Shown: piece after piece, positions 11,107 to 26,100 of the stretch | Layout: each line of letters opens with the position of its first letter | Position numbering within the stretch: position 1 is the stretch's first letter | Assembly (NCBI GenBank): GCA_964019425.1 | Contig: OZ025827.1 | Location: forward strand, 496,001-560,000 | Reading direction: 5' to 3' | DNA length: 64,000 nt | DNA from: Flectonema sp. DT1601 | Taxonomy: Eukaryota; Euglenozoa; Diplonemea; Diplonemida; Diplonemidae | Made by a program: the position numbers and the translations under genes | The notes under the pieces: generated by a model | What the model was told of the DNA's origin: nothing | Seen by the model: the letters and a program-made list of their open reading frames with translations, nothing else | Databases searched by the model: none

Positions 11107-14100
11107 ATGTCTGGAGATGCGGAAGTTATCGAAAACAATGATAATAATGATAACAGAACAGAATTAGATGTTGATTTCAGTCTACGTGATAATTATGAAT
11201 CAACAGTGCAAGGGGTAGGACCACTTTCTATGAGCGCTGAATTAGAACTTGAAACCGCAACTGAATTATTTCTGTTTGTCTATGGTGAAAATCACATCAA
11301 AGCAGTGGCTACACCAACTGATGCATTTTGGACTCCGCCATCTCCGATTGATAAAAAATCGATTCGGGAATTTGAACAAAACAAAAAAACGAAAGTCTTT
11401 TACACAAAACTAGACTTACCGGAGTTCAGCTCTCGGTTTGGTTGCACACTCGCAGTTCAGGGGACTGAATGCGGACAGTTTTACAGCACTAAAGTGAGAA
11501 CAGTTGTTTTGGATTCAACAATGTGTGTGTTCGGGTTGAAATCAACCAATACTTTAAAAGTGTATTCAGCAGTCTTTCAAACTATGGTTTCACAGTTTCG
11601 GGAAGACCCAACACCCCGCTCATGGAGAGTCCTGCTTTCACATCACGCTCAGCTTCTTGTAAACGGTGTCCTACCCAACTTTTCAGATGGTTGCTTATTG
11701 GTTTCTAGTTCCTTTGAGCCGATATTCGCTGAAAAGTCAAATACTCCAGGTATGTTTTGTTTTTATTAAAAAAAAAAAAAAAAAAATAAAAAACCACCAA
11801 TTCTACTGTAAACAACCAACAGAAGACAAGACTCGAATTTCATTATACTTTTGGTCATTAGTAGGACAGCTGTTGGAGGTCTCTCTTGACGCTGATAGAA
11901 ACTTGATCACAACAGAAGTTCTGAATCAATTATTTAACATCGCCTCTGTTGAATTAGTCAGCGAAGTAACCGTTGCTTGGCTATCTCAAAACGAAGTACT
12001 TGCACAGCTTGCTAAACGTGCTTGTAAATGGTTGATGGAGACTGACAGACAAGCACCAGTAAGTAGTTTTCGATACACACTTCTGTTTGAGTTCCTCGCA
12101 ATGGCTAAGGATAGCAGTGTGAAGGATGGTTTAGGTATTGGGATTCCTCCTGCGGCACATCATTTTCAAAATCCGCTTCCAGACTTTAAAGCGCCTGCGA
12201 CGAAGAATGAAAAAGTTGCTGCTGCGAAGGCTCTCGCTAACAGCGCTGCTCTCAACTGGGAAGATATCGAACGATCTGATACCCTCGCGACACGTGAAGA
12301 TGAATGGAGTAAATCAATCAAATCAACAGAGAACGTCTTGCAACGTCATTGGACTGCGAAGGTAGCTCTTCGTGATGAGATGAAATACACAAAGGAAATG
12401 ATTAATAAAATTTGTTTAATTTCTCAAAGATCACAATGCGCTGTTCCTGCTTGGGATAAACTATCGAGTAGTCACCAACGTGCAATTCAATATTTAACTA
12501 ATGCTGAAGCAGATGTTTGTTCATTGGAATCTCTTGACCTCGCAGGCATATCGAGAGAACTTGCGACTCAGGGTCATAATCTGAGACAGAGAACTAAATA
12601 TTTAGTTAAAGACTTTGGTCCTTATGTTGGACATCAACAACTGTTTACAGTTACGACGTTAGTAGGATTCTCACTGTCTCGATCTGTTGAGTCTGTTGAT
12701 GGACCAGCCAGAGATAGTAAGGGAACACCAATCGCAAGGTGTCTACCAACCGATGCTATCGCATTACCTGATAGAGGGATTGTGTTCTCAGAGTCGGGGG
12801 TTGGTAAGATTAGATCGACTAACCGACATGGTGCTACCCAAACATTAGCAGCGGGTCTACGTCGACCTGGAGCTCTATTCCAAGTCGGTGATGATAACTA
12901 TATATTCGCTGAGAATGGAACTGGTTTCCTAAAACGATTAGCATACGGTCCACTCCCAACAGACAGAGGAGTCCAACGCGATCCAGACGCAGCCCCAGTC
13001 TTTGGTTGGCAGGTGTCAACTGTTGGAGGTGCGGGTGTACTTGGTAACTATGACGGAATACTTTCTAAATTTAGATTTCAACAAATAAATCAAATAATTG
13101 AAGTTCACTTCGAAGACGTCCCTCCACAATTCATTATATCAGACGCTGGTCAGATCAGACTACTATCCGGATCATTTGTTACTGGTAAGGTGACTACCCT
13201 AACGACACAAGGTCCAACTTTCCGCGATGGATTAGTTGCACGTGGATGTACCTCTGTGGTTAATGGAATGACATTTGATGAGGATTCTTCAAAACTGTTT
13301 TTCACTGATTTGAGAGCTGTTCGTTGTTTAGACATGAAAGACATGAATAAATTAAAACTGTCAACATTACACACTGATACTTCCCGACTCGATGGTATCG
13401 CTCTCACGAGAGTACCAAATCCAACTGAAGAAGGAAAGCGTTCACTTGCTTTGATAGTTTCAAGTACCGGTTCTCATATTATAAAAGTTATGATTTTGAA
13501 CCATTCAAAAACATCAATCGTTCATACATACACTTCTGTTGGGCGTTCGAATTCTCATGGATGGAAAGACGGAGCCGACACCACATCTCTGTTGTATAAT
13601 CCAGGAACACTTGTTCCTACGGCAGATGGTTCTTTTTTACTACTTGAAGATCAAAGAATTAGACTTGTCGCTCCTCCATTAACATTAGAAAGAGCTCGTA
13701 AGACTTATTCTGATTTACAAGTTAGAGTTGAGGAGTTGACTGAAAAGTTAAACGACGCATCGAAAGATAGTAACCTTCAGTCGTCAGTTATAATTAATTG
13801 TATTAGGAATGCGAGAACGTGTATTGGAGATGCGAGAATTGAAGCTCAAGAAGCCAGTTACAGAGAATATGTATCTGAAATGATAATCATGAGACACGCT
13901 TCAATTCTGGGTCTTATTGCTGTTGCTCCGAGTGTTCAGTTACTAAGATGGGTGACAGCAGCTGTGTTAGAATCAGAAATGTTTTCATTAGATGACCTGA
14001 CTTCTGACATCTCTCATTCGTTTGCATTGGATTGTGATATTCCTCATTCATCAAGCAGTCTACCACCTCGACCATTTGGAATCAGAGACGCTGTTGATAA

Positions 14101-17100
14101 AACACTCAAAAGACTTCAGTGGCCTACATCAATTTCAACTCAAGAACAAACACTTTCTGAGTTAATCGAATTCTCACGAAAACATGAATCTCTTCTGGGA
14201 CCTGAATCATTAGAAAGTGTCTTACAGGGATATGGTTTTAGGGTTCGTCCTCATAAAACATTGTTAACGTTTGTGTCAGACTTAATATTTATTAATTATG
14301 ACTCAACACAAGATGATGAACACAATCCTGAAATCATATCTGCTTTAGAGACCTGGTTACACAACACTGTTCCTCGTGAGTCTTCAAAAGAGAAGTTGAC
14401 TCGGTCGAAACTTCTTAGAGGGTACATCTTAATTTGGGATTCTGCTTTCTCTCATCTGGAAAAAGAACTCATCCAATGTGATGAAAAGGAGAAAAAAGTT
14501 TTAACTGCCACAGCAAGAAAAATGGCAAAGTGGTGTCTGCTTGCACTTCTGCGTGGAGCAAAACAGCAAAATGAGTACGAGTCCTTCGTGTCTTTGATCA
14601 GTGAAGGTTTGTAATTTATTTAATTCGTTTTTTTAAGAATCTTATCACTAATTTCTATAAAACCACCACAACAACCACACCACAGGTATCACTAAATTAT
14701 TTGAGCAGGACTCTGAAGTTGATCTCACTCCTGAAATGATATCCATTTTAGAATGGGCATTTAAAACTGCGTCAACAACCATTCCTTTTGGTAAGTTTGT
14801 TGACATGTTAGTTCAAACTAATAATTTTGACGAAGATGGACAACCACTTAGATACCAACAAGATCACAGTTTATCACATTTCGGAATGTCTCTTATCTTA
14901 GAGGACGTGTTTGACTCAACTGATGATTCAGAATGGACAATTTCACAACCAAACTTATTAAGAGCAACTCACAGAGATCGATGGTCAGTAATCCTTAATT
15001 GGTTCAGCTCGTTAATGAGTAGAAGTGCGCAATACTGCAGAGGAAATAGTTGGGATCAACTGAGACTATTCATCCGTGCCGTTGGTATAACTTTTAAAGA
15101 AATCCACTCGTCAATAGTCAGCGGGGATATCGCAACTAGCAAGTTGTTAAAAATAATTCCAATTAAGAATTGTATTGTTACTTCTTGGAAGGCTATTCGA
15201 GTTCAACCAACTGATGTCATCACACTCACATCTAATCAACTTTTTAAATGCACTGCCGTCAGCGATCAAATAGATGACGTCCTGGTGTCTTTCTTACAAC
15301 AAAGTAATGAATACAAAATCATGTCCGATACTACAACTCTGGGTACCTACACCATCAGAGAGCTCGAGCACGTCCTTGGCATCTCTGATCCAGATGTGGT
15401 TTTCGAAGGGGTTCCTATGTTGTCAAAAGACTTTACATCAGGTGTTCCTATTTTGTTAGCTTTGCAAAAGAATCCAATTTTTTATTTTTATATTTGGTCG
15501 GAGCTGAAGGAAGATCAACCTGACGACGTTGAATTAATATCGAAAGCTGTGATGAAGTGGAAAGAGTTGGGAAAATCATTCTTAGATGGGACGGTTAATT
15601 TTTCTACACTTGGAAAAATTTGCAAAGCCATGACCGATTCTCAAAATAATCACGATTTAGAAATTCGTTATGAAAATGAACAAGATGCGCTTATCACGTT
15701 TTGCAAGTCTGTTTTTACACTAATTGAGGCAGATGACAAAGGGATCAACAAAGAAGGTTATGGTCTTCAAGAAGACATCATTAGCAGGTATCCTTTACCT
15801 GCTAAAACTGTCAACACGAAGCTATTGGAAGACGTTTCGAATAACCTAATTGGGTTCAAAAGATTTCTAAGAATCTCAAACAACGGTGAGGAAATACATC
15901 AAAATTTAAATTTACTGACATCCTTAGTCAGAGCTTCAGGTAAAGCTGAAGTTCGGACAACACAACAAAAATTAACAACTCTGGAAGCTGAAGTTAAGTC
16001 ATTCGACTTTGATACCCTCACCATTACAGATATGGAAAGGTTAGAAAAGTTATTTGACGGTCTCGATGACCGACTCATCACAATGAGTAGTAAACTTCTA
16101 CAAAGTGTAAAGACACAAACAGATTTCCTAAACTGGTTATGCGAACACAGCGAGGATTCTAATTTCACAAGCGCTGTTGAAATGTCGATGGGAAAACCTG
16201 AAATGGAATGTCCTCCAGAACTTTGGGTATCAGAAGCATCCGGAACTGGTCATCCAGACGAGACTAAATTATCACAACTAACTAGCGTCAGAACCGTGCT
16301 ACATAAACTACTCTATGGTAGCACTTCCCTGATCAGAGACTCTCTTTATGAAATTATTGAATGCTTAGGTGACATGCCAACTGACAAAGCTGAAGCAACT
16401 GCCCAGTCACTGAACGAATTAAGTCCACTTCAATTAGCCTTGGCTGAACTTCTTTCTGCTGATGGTGAAGCTTCTTCACTAAATCGATTATTAAATCTAC
16501 AACAACCATCTTGGAATGCTACCTGGACATTATCAACAACGGTTGGTACGTCTGAAATAGATCTTTGGTTGGAATATGTCGTCGTTAGAGAGACTAAAAG
16601 AATTCAAGCACGTCAATGTGTCGCAGAACTGCTCGACTTTCAATCAGCTATTGTATTAGCCAAGTCAATAAACGACGTATCGAGTGCTGCGGTTCAGTCA
16701 TTTGTTGCTCAGTTTGGTTGGATGAGAGAACTTGTTATTCAATACGAACGATTAAAGAAATCAGGTCACCCGTCAAGACAATCATTCTCGGAACAAATAT
16801 CATTCTCAAAACAACCTGAAGAAATTCAACAACTAGTCTCGTCAGCTAGGTCTGAAATTTCATTGTGGGAAGCGGCTATTGTTCGAGTTAGATATAGATT
16901 CCCTGCACTCAATCTTTTGAGTTTGAAGCAACTATTAAGATTATATCACGCTTATGACGCGACTGGTTGTGATACCATCAGAGAGGATACAGTTACTGAA
17001 GTCCGACTCAGTTTGTTTCCATCAGCACCAATCCTTGAAGCACAAGAAGTTTTGGAAGGTGTTTGGGGACAGAAAGGATCAGCCATTCTAACTACTGAAA

Positions 17101-20100
17101 TATTTATTAATAAGATTGATGAAATGATGAATGTCGTACCAGAGGAATGGTCTCAATCACCACACAGATCACTCGACTTTAATGAGGGACTGCTTGCTAG
17201 TGCTGAGAAGGGAGTTTCTTTAATCGTCTGTGATGGTCAAACTGAATTATACAATACGTTCCTCTCTCATCACATTCGATGTGGATGTCTTCCTTCTTGG
17301 CATACCATGTTGTGGGTGTCATCTGAAGTAGTTTACGAACAGATATTTAATTTTCTTCTTCTGTGGGGACTTCGAAAGTCACCAGATGGAAAACCAATTT
17401 TATTCTGCTTAGCAGGTGTTGACACCATTGGTGAAGAGTGTCAACGTAAAGTTGCTTCTTTGATTATTGAGTTGTCATCGACGACTGCGAATCAACTGAC
17501 GGTCGTATCTGCGACCAGAAATCACTACATCGTTAGACAACTGTCACATTGGAGAACTAGCTGTGCTCTACTTGATGTTGAAGACTTGCAAAGACTTGGA
17601 ATTTCATTATCAAATGAAAGAAAGTCTTGTCCTGTTACTGTGTACACATCAGAGCATGCTGGTGCTGGGAAATCATTCTCAATCAGAAGAGACTCATGCA
17701 GTGATAAAATCAACAGAAGAATAGTAACTGTTCCATACCATCGACTAATGACAAGCGACGAGTTGATAAAACTTATTTGCAACAGAAGAGATGTCATTCT
17801 TGGATCAGAACCGAACCATCCATGGGCTCTTCACTTAGACTTGTCAGATCAAATTAATGAAAGCAGCGCTATTCGTTTGTTTGAATTGCTAACACTTCGA
17901 TCATTATATGACTGTGTTACTGGTCAGAGATGGTTCTTACCTGATGTGCCGCTTTATATTGAAGCTGCTCCTGGTCTTTGTGGCAGAGTGCCAGTGATTT
18001 CATACTTGCAATCAAAAATGATATCTGCGACCTCTGAGGAATTCGCTATTGACAGTCAAACATTAAGTTGTGGAATGAAGAATTCCTCGACGTACCTATC
18101 GAATTTGTCGTGGTTGTTACAGATGATCCAATGTGCTGATGAGAAGAGAGGGATTCCTATTGAGTTTGTGCCAACATTGTCGACGGATACGATACCGAAG
18201 AATGCTTTTAATATCTTGTGTAGAACCGCAAATCTGCAACAACCAATTTCTCTCTGGTCTTTGTGGGCATTCGTTTTCATCGCAAAAGATCTTTTGGAAG
18301 ATGCTTTTGCAAGAACATCACCACTTCTGAGTAAGCTTGGGCCCGCGCTATCCGATTCTCATTCTCTTAGAGGAGAGACACTAGACTTTATATGTAGGAC
18401 CGCATCAGATTTTGCAACCAGGCAGAAACGAGGAATCTCTCTGGATACTCTTTGTGTATTAAAACTTGGTACTGATGGTTACGCTATGCAAGCACACTTT
18501 AGGTCTGAAGGACAACCAGTTTTCAGAATGGGTTCTCACTACGATCCTACTTATGTATACTACCGTAATGGTACTTGGAGATTAGGTGGATCACTGACAG
18601 AGACATCTTCCGCTGCTGGGGATGGAAAACCTCTCACATCAGATTGGCCTATAGCAAGAGGTGAGACAATGTCGGTAACATTAATGACTCTGTCTCAGTT
18701 AAAGAAGGAAGCCTCTCATAGTTTTCTTAGAATAATGGAACAGGAGAAAGTAGTTAAAGTTGAAGACGGTCCTCTGGGAGATCTGAAATCATGGAACGAA
18801 GCCAACCATGAAGCTCTACTTGTTAGCACTGCTTCAAAAGCTATTAATGTTCTAGCATTAGATAAGATTGCTTTGATGAAGAGAATGCATCCAAGATTAT
18901 TAAATCTTTTTATTGACTGGGGTGTTATTTCTGTTTTTGGAAAACCGACAACCGCGGCTCATGTTCGAGCGGTTTCATCTCTGACGGGAATAACGAAATC
19001 CCCTCAAGAAGCTGCTTCACTTTTAGGATCAGCCTATTGCATGACTCAAGATATTGTATTGAAAATAGCTGCTGTCTTGATTAGAATAAAGTCATCCGTA
19101 CCAGTCGTTCTCATGGGTGAATGTGGTTGTGGAAAAACTCACATGCTGCGATACATCTCTGCTTGGTTGGGTGTTAATTTAAAAATCCTTGATGTTCACG
19201 GTGGTACTACTGAGTTGGATATTCTTAATGTATTTGAACAAGCGACAGCTCTATGTGTCCCTGGAGGAAGAGATGTTTTTGTATTTTTAGATGAAGTCAA
19301 CACTTGCTCATACATGAGTCTTATAACCGAAGCCATCGTATCACGGTCATTAAATGGTCACCCAATTCATAATAAAATAAGAATACTTGCTGCATGCAAT
19401 CCTTACAGAAAGAGATGTGACACTTCTATGATTGCTGGACCAGGACTGTCTTACAAGGCACCAACACGTTCTGATATTGTAAAAAGTGATCTTGATGACT
19501 TAGTGTACAGAGTTCATCCTATTCCATTAAAGCTTCAAGAATACATCTTTGACTTCGGTTCTCTAACACCTGACGTCGAGTCGCGTTACATCCATGAAAT
19601 GGTTGCGAGGTTAGTAACGGAGACAAACACAGTGAAAGTAATGACTGAGCTGTTGGTTGTTTCTCAAAATTTTATTAGAGATTTAGAAGGAGATCCATCA
19701 TCAGTCTCTCTCAGAGATCTAAAGAGAACATTACAACTTGCGAGATGGTTTAAGAAATACGGAGCAAAACCAATCATTGGTCGGGATGTTTGGGGAGCCC
19801 CAACAATCCTCGCAATCGCACATGTTTTCTACTTCAGATTAAGCAGCTCTGAAGACAGAGAACGACTACTCAGCTGTCTATCCTTAGCACTTAGAGATCG
19901 AACAGACTCAACTATGGATTGCACTGAATGGTCTTGGCTTCGTGGAAGCATGTTGAAACTAATAAAGGCAACAATGAAATCACTCTGCGGTAAATTACAA
20001 GTAGAAGAAGGAGTTGCAATGAATCAAGCACTCCAGGAGAACCTTTACGTTACAATGATTTGTATTTTTAATAAAATACCTGTTTTCGTTGTCGGTAAGC

Positions 20101-23100
20101 CTGGATCATCAAAGACCTTAACATTACAAGTCCTCGCAAATAATTTAAAAGGAGAACAGTCAACTGATGAATACTGGAAACGATTCCCAGCATTGTACAC
20201 CTTCCCATATCAGTGTTCTCCTTTATCAACTGCTGCCGGGATAAGACATCAATTCGACATCGCTTGTAACTATCAGAAAAAAGCTCAAAAAACTATTGTG
20301 ATTCTCCTCCTCGATGAAGTAGGTTTAGCAGAACACAGTCCAGACATGCCTTTAAAAGTTCTTCACGGAATTCTAGTTAATCCTCCAATCGCTATTGTTG
20401 GGCTGTCTAATTGGACTTTAGATGCTGCGAAAATGAACCGAGCAATATGTCTCAAACGATGTGAACCAGAAGAAACAGATATCAAACTGACAGGTCAGCA
20501 CATCATCGGTGATACTTCTCTCTTTAAAAGTGATCTGCTTCAGAAACTTAGTCAGGCTTATCATAAAGTCTATTTTAATCAACCTGGTAGGGAATTCATC
20601 GGAATGAGAGATTATTATCAAACTTTAAAGTTACTGAGAAGAGAACAACATCGAATGACTAAGGATTGTCTTCAGAAAGGAAGGGTCTTTTTACCAAATT
20701 TCCCAGAGGGTGATCCGGAGAAATCCTCATTCACTGCCAAGTATCTCACTGTGACGGGTGTGTCGGAGTCTCAAGTTTGGTGTGTTGAAGTTGAAAAAAG
20801 TTTATCGTTAACTCTTATAGAGGCTTGGATACTTAGTAATAAACTCATACCTCATTCTCTACTGTCAATTGCGCAGTTAGATGGTTATAATAATTCTTGT
20901 GATCTGGAGAATCTAGATACCATTTCGCCATTTGCTCATCCAACCTCAGATGAAAATAACAAAAACACCATCGAAATGCTTACAAAACAACAAGACATTA
21001 AACAACTTGTGATGTATTCTTTAGAAAGGAATTTCGGTGGACATCCGGAGTTAATTAAGACTGTGAGAACGGCATTCGCAAAAGAATGTTTTTCTCAAAA
21101 TGAACTTTCAACACCTTTGACTGCACCGGAATTAATTAGAAGTAATTTGTGTGATAACAGTGCCAGACATCTTATGGTATTGACGTGTTGTGGAGCAGCT
21201 ATTTCATTGTTGTTTAGTGATAAATTGTTAGACATAAATCACACAGAAGTGTTGGTAGGAAATACTTTTAAAGACGACACTCATGAACTTCATTTGATTC
21301 AACAAGTTAACAAAGTTAAGGCAGCAATGGCTCGCGGTGGTACAGTCGTCCTCCACAACCATGATGCCATCTACGAGTCTTTATACGATGTTTTAAATCA
21401 AAGATACGTAACTCGCACCTCCCACGAAACTGGCAAAGAACATAAAATGCTTCGACTTGCTGTGGGAGCCCGTTCTCAATTATGTCCTGTCCAGGAAGGA
21501 TTCAGAATAGTAGTTGTGGCAGAGCAAGGTCATGCTTATGAAAATCTTGATCTTCCACTTCTTAATCGGTATGTATTTTTTCTTTCTCAGCTTTTATAGT
21601 GTCTTCAGTGGAGTTTAGTTTTTTTTTAAAAAAAAAATAAAAAAAATAATATAAAAAAATCAGTTTTGAGAAGCAGGTTTTATCATTTCGGGATTGTCTT
21701 TCTGAAGACCAACTTGCTCTGATGAAAAAATTAGAGTCCTGGGTTGAGGAGGTTCAGTCACAAACTAATTTCGAAGTTATATCTGAAGTGTTTGCAGGAT
21801 ATCACAGTGACACTCTTTCATCATTGTTATTCAGTAAAAAAGACTTTGACGAATGTGATTTAAAGAAGATTCTCACCGACTTGGCATCACCCATTAGCGT
21901 TATGCAAAGTGACATTCTCGCAGCAACATCAGAAAACTACTCATCTGTACACCAGGGACTCATTTCTTGTTTAAGTCACGTTACTGAAACACATGATCAG
22001 GCTCCTCTTACAATAGTGTTAACCCGAAGCAGTTCAGAGCAGTTATTCGGTGTTAAAAAGCCTACCTGGGGAATTATAACACTGGCTGAAGTAACAACCG
22101 AGAGATCATTCACTCGAATGTTACAACAGCATAATGACACAGACCATGACACGATTATTGTTCAATGTGATCCGTTGACCAGCGCCCAGAGGACTATCGA
22201 CCACGCTCGTCACATTGCTGAATCACAGGTAGCAGGTGGAAATAAAAAACACATCGTGTTTTTGATTCACATGCCTCCAGGAGCACGTGACAGAATTAGA
22301 GAATACAAATTAAATTATTTATCAAAATGGACTAATTATTTCATCGACGACATCAGAACAGACGATGAAGGGTACACCGCTTCTTTATTAAATAATTCAC
22401 TGTCGAAATTGATATCCGACGGCAAAATAAACATATCAGAATACATAGTAAAAAAACTAAGCACTTCAATGTCCCTAAACAGAACTGCATTTGGTGGTAT
22501 TCCATTTGCTAAACGAGTATCTGTGGTGTCCGACATGATTAGTGACAGCGATTCATTTTTTAAAAATATGATCATAAGATATGTGACTGAGGTAATTGAA
22601 TCTCACTGTTGTCAAAATGGCTCTTTACACTATCAAGTTTCTCTAGCAATCGGAGAGATGAGCGCTGGAACTTTACGTCATTCGTTGGTAGCAGTTGTTG
22701 ACTTTATTGTGGTGCAGTCTCTCTCTTCGGTTCTTCGTTGTCTCGATGTGAACAGTAATTTGATGACTCACCGGGTTTGTCCTCAACTGTGGAAGATGCT
22801 TCAACCAAAAGCAGTTGATTCCAGTTCAGTTGTTGGAAGCACTATCATTGGTACGGAACTCAGCATCTTACCTCCCCGTAATACGGGTGGTGATTCTGTG
22901 TTGCATTCTCAATTTCCGTTTAGTTATTATGTAATGGAGGCTCATAATACCTTAAAAGATTTAATTATGAAAGACGGAGATAGTAAAATTGATTTTTCAT
23001 CTCTCTCATCAACAACTGATCAGCTTTTTGGAAAAGAATTTAATGAAATGTGGAACACTTTATCAAAACAAGAACAACACGATTTATGTAAAAAGTTCGC

Positions 23101-26100
23101 GAACGACATGATCATCACCATGGTATCAGTGTTTGTTGGTTTATCTATCGAAATGCAGTTGAGAATATGTGAAAGTGTTATCTTCTCTGTAAACGAACAC
23201 ACCAAAACAACTCCATTAGCAGTTTCAGTAGCATTTTGGGTATGCGAACGTGACTTGTTTAGTATTTGCAGTTTGATATCAAAATTTAGTGAGAGCGATC
23301 AAAATATTATTTTAGAAGCTTTGGAAAAGACTCCTCGCAGTCAGCTATCAAGAGCGGTACCTGAAATAACGTTGTCATGTGTGAAGAAAACTTTATTAAG
23401 TATCAGTCAACCAAGTCAGTTACTTAACTGGACTCATGCTGTATGCCCATCAATAGCGATTGACTTAAAATCGATTGGAGGAAACTCCAAAGCTGAGATT
23501 CTTGAAAACTGCGCTGACTTCTTGAGAGATGTAATTATTCCGAACATCTCGTTACTTCCGAAATTAAAAAAGATAACACCAATCTTATTGGAAGGACTGA
23601 AAACAGTTCCAGACGTAAGACAGTTATTCAAAGATAATAATATACCCCTAAGTGAAACATACCTTGTTTCTTTTATAAGAAGAGTTAGTCTTGTTGAAGG
23701 TGAACAGATTGAGGATGACTTACTCAGACTTAGTTGTACTCTAAAACCAAATTTATGGCCAGTCGAAACACCATTATCTCTACCATGTCGTCGTGGGTTA
23801 ATTTCAGCTCTTGTTAATCGTGATGGTTTGAGAAGTGTTATTACGAGAGCTAAGGCTATTCAGCTTGGACCAAAGTATGCTGATGTACTGTCGGCTATGC
23901 TTCTGTCAGCATTGGAAAACTTACCAAAACAAGGAACCCTTTCAGAAAAAGACACTCGTCAGTTGATTAGTTCAGTTGATTCTCAACAACAAGAATTAGA
24001 TTACACGATACTCAATTCTATCACACACGCCAAGTCACTTATTTCACAATTTTGTGATTCTGTGATTGCCCTCAAGATCGAACAAGACGCACTAAGATCA
24101 TCAGACAACTCTGACAAAACTATTCCAAAAAAAGTACAAATCCCGACCTCGACAAGGGACCTACTAGAGACTCAATACGGTGGATTGTTCTGTCTTCGTA
24201 AGTTATATGATATTGGTGGTTGGGGTGCTTTGAGAGACTTCCTTCTTCAAACGAAATCATGCAACTGGTTTCTATCATATGATAGGGCGTACTTTGAGAA
24301 AGTTTCACAAGATGAAATCCCACCAGAGACAGCTGCGCTTCTAACAAAACCAGAAGAATACGCAACTGTGACGGAGCTTTTGAAAATTGCTTGTAAAGGA
24401 GGTGGACCAGCAAGGGAACGACTGCTGTCTGTTTTCTTTCCAAAAGTTGTAGCAGACAGTCATATTTCAGAAAAGACAAAGCTGCTTGCATTAATGCAGG
24501 CTCGTCTCAATGGTGAGCTACAGCGATCGTGGACTGGAAAGGAAACCTTCTCAACTATCCTTGATAAATTATCATCACAAGGAAAGGCTTACAAACATTA
24601 TGAACTTGTTCATATCATGCAGAAAGCTGGTTGGGGTCCGAATGGATCTCACGGAACGACTAAATTCAAGTGGGATGCTCGAACTAACTCTGCATCAGTT
24701 CAAACCAGTTGCTTTTCTGTTATGATGCAAATAGCCTTGATCCTACCTGACGCAACCAGTTCTTATTTATATCTAGCCTCTACCAATCCGGGTTTGTTGA
24801 AAACACTATTCCTGCCAACAATGCCTTTGAGTCCTGAAATTGCTATTATCGTAAATGCCATGTCTGAGTATGTCACTTGGTACAAGTGTAAGAATGGTCA
24901 TCTGTACTCTATTGGTGAGTGTGGAGGTGCTGTAGCTTTATCGCATTGTAATCACCCAGGTTGTGGTGCAGTCATTGGTGGTACCAATCACGTGTCTGCA
25001 GCAGGTAATGTTCTGATCGGATCAAAAGACGAAGTCTTGGCAAGTTATGGAAAAGGAAGAATGAAAGCAGATCCGGGATACATGGCAGATTCTGGACATA
25101 CTGGTCTCTACAGAAGTGGTCATGAATTATCTCCCGTGACCGCTTTAGTTTTGAAAGTATTATTTTATGCGTCGCTCACGATCGGTTCATTCTGTGGTGC
25201 GAATTCATATGCGTTGAGCAAATCATTATCAGCAAAGTACATTCATGGAAGCTTTATTAAATCATGGAATCTACTAATGAGAACAACTGGTTACACTAAC
25301 AGTATCTTGTTGATACTTTACACAGAAATAGTACGCAGATTAGAACCGTTGCTTTCAAAACAACGAGCAGAGGAATCCCTCGTAAATGTGAAGGGAATGG
25401 AAACGTTTGAGTTAGAAGCAGAATCGGTTATCAATAGCGTGTTCTCTGCATCAAAAACTGTGTTGTCAAATGCATACGAAATCATCGGATGTAGTAGTGC
25501 TGAGTCTGGTGTGAAGATAGCCCTCGGTGATGGATTGATTAATCAAATACCAGACAATCAGGTATTCCGTCTTTGGACAGCAAAGAGATCTATTTCTGTT
25601 AGTGGTTTTAAGAATTTCTTTAATTTTAGAACAGCGAACTCAATCGAGCATCCGCTTCTGGCGTCTGTTCTGACAAACGAATCTCGATTGAGTATTATTC
25701 GTTATCTAGCTGATGTTCTTGAATGGCACAGCATCATTTTTAGATGTTTACAAAAAGAATATTTCACAAGAGCACAAGCACAGGATCTCCCTGCAATCGA
25801 ACTAATCACTAAATACGTTCCTGAATCAGAACAATCGAGAGCCAGACATGTCCTCTCACAGTATTGTGAATTATTTAATACGGCTATGCCAATGATACCG
25901 AACTTGTATGAATGTCAGCGTAATCCGTTTTTAAACACAAAAGGTGAAGTTGATCTTGGAGGTAGAGACCACTACACCAGACAAGAACTAACACCTGAAG
26001 CACCGATCTCTTTTAGTATTCCATCAGTGTTACCAGGAGAAGTTGATGCAACAGGTCTTTGTTCTATTCAGTTGAGTGGATTGTTACACAGGACGCATAA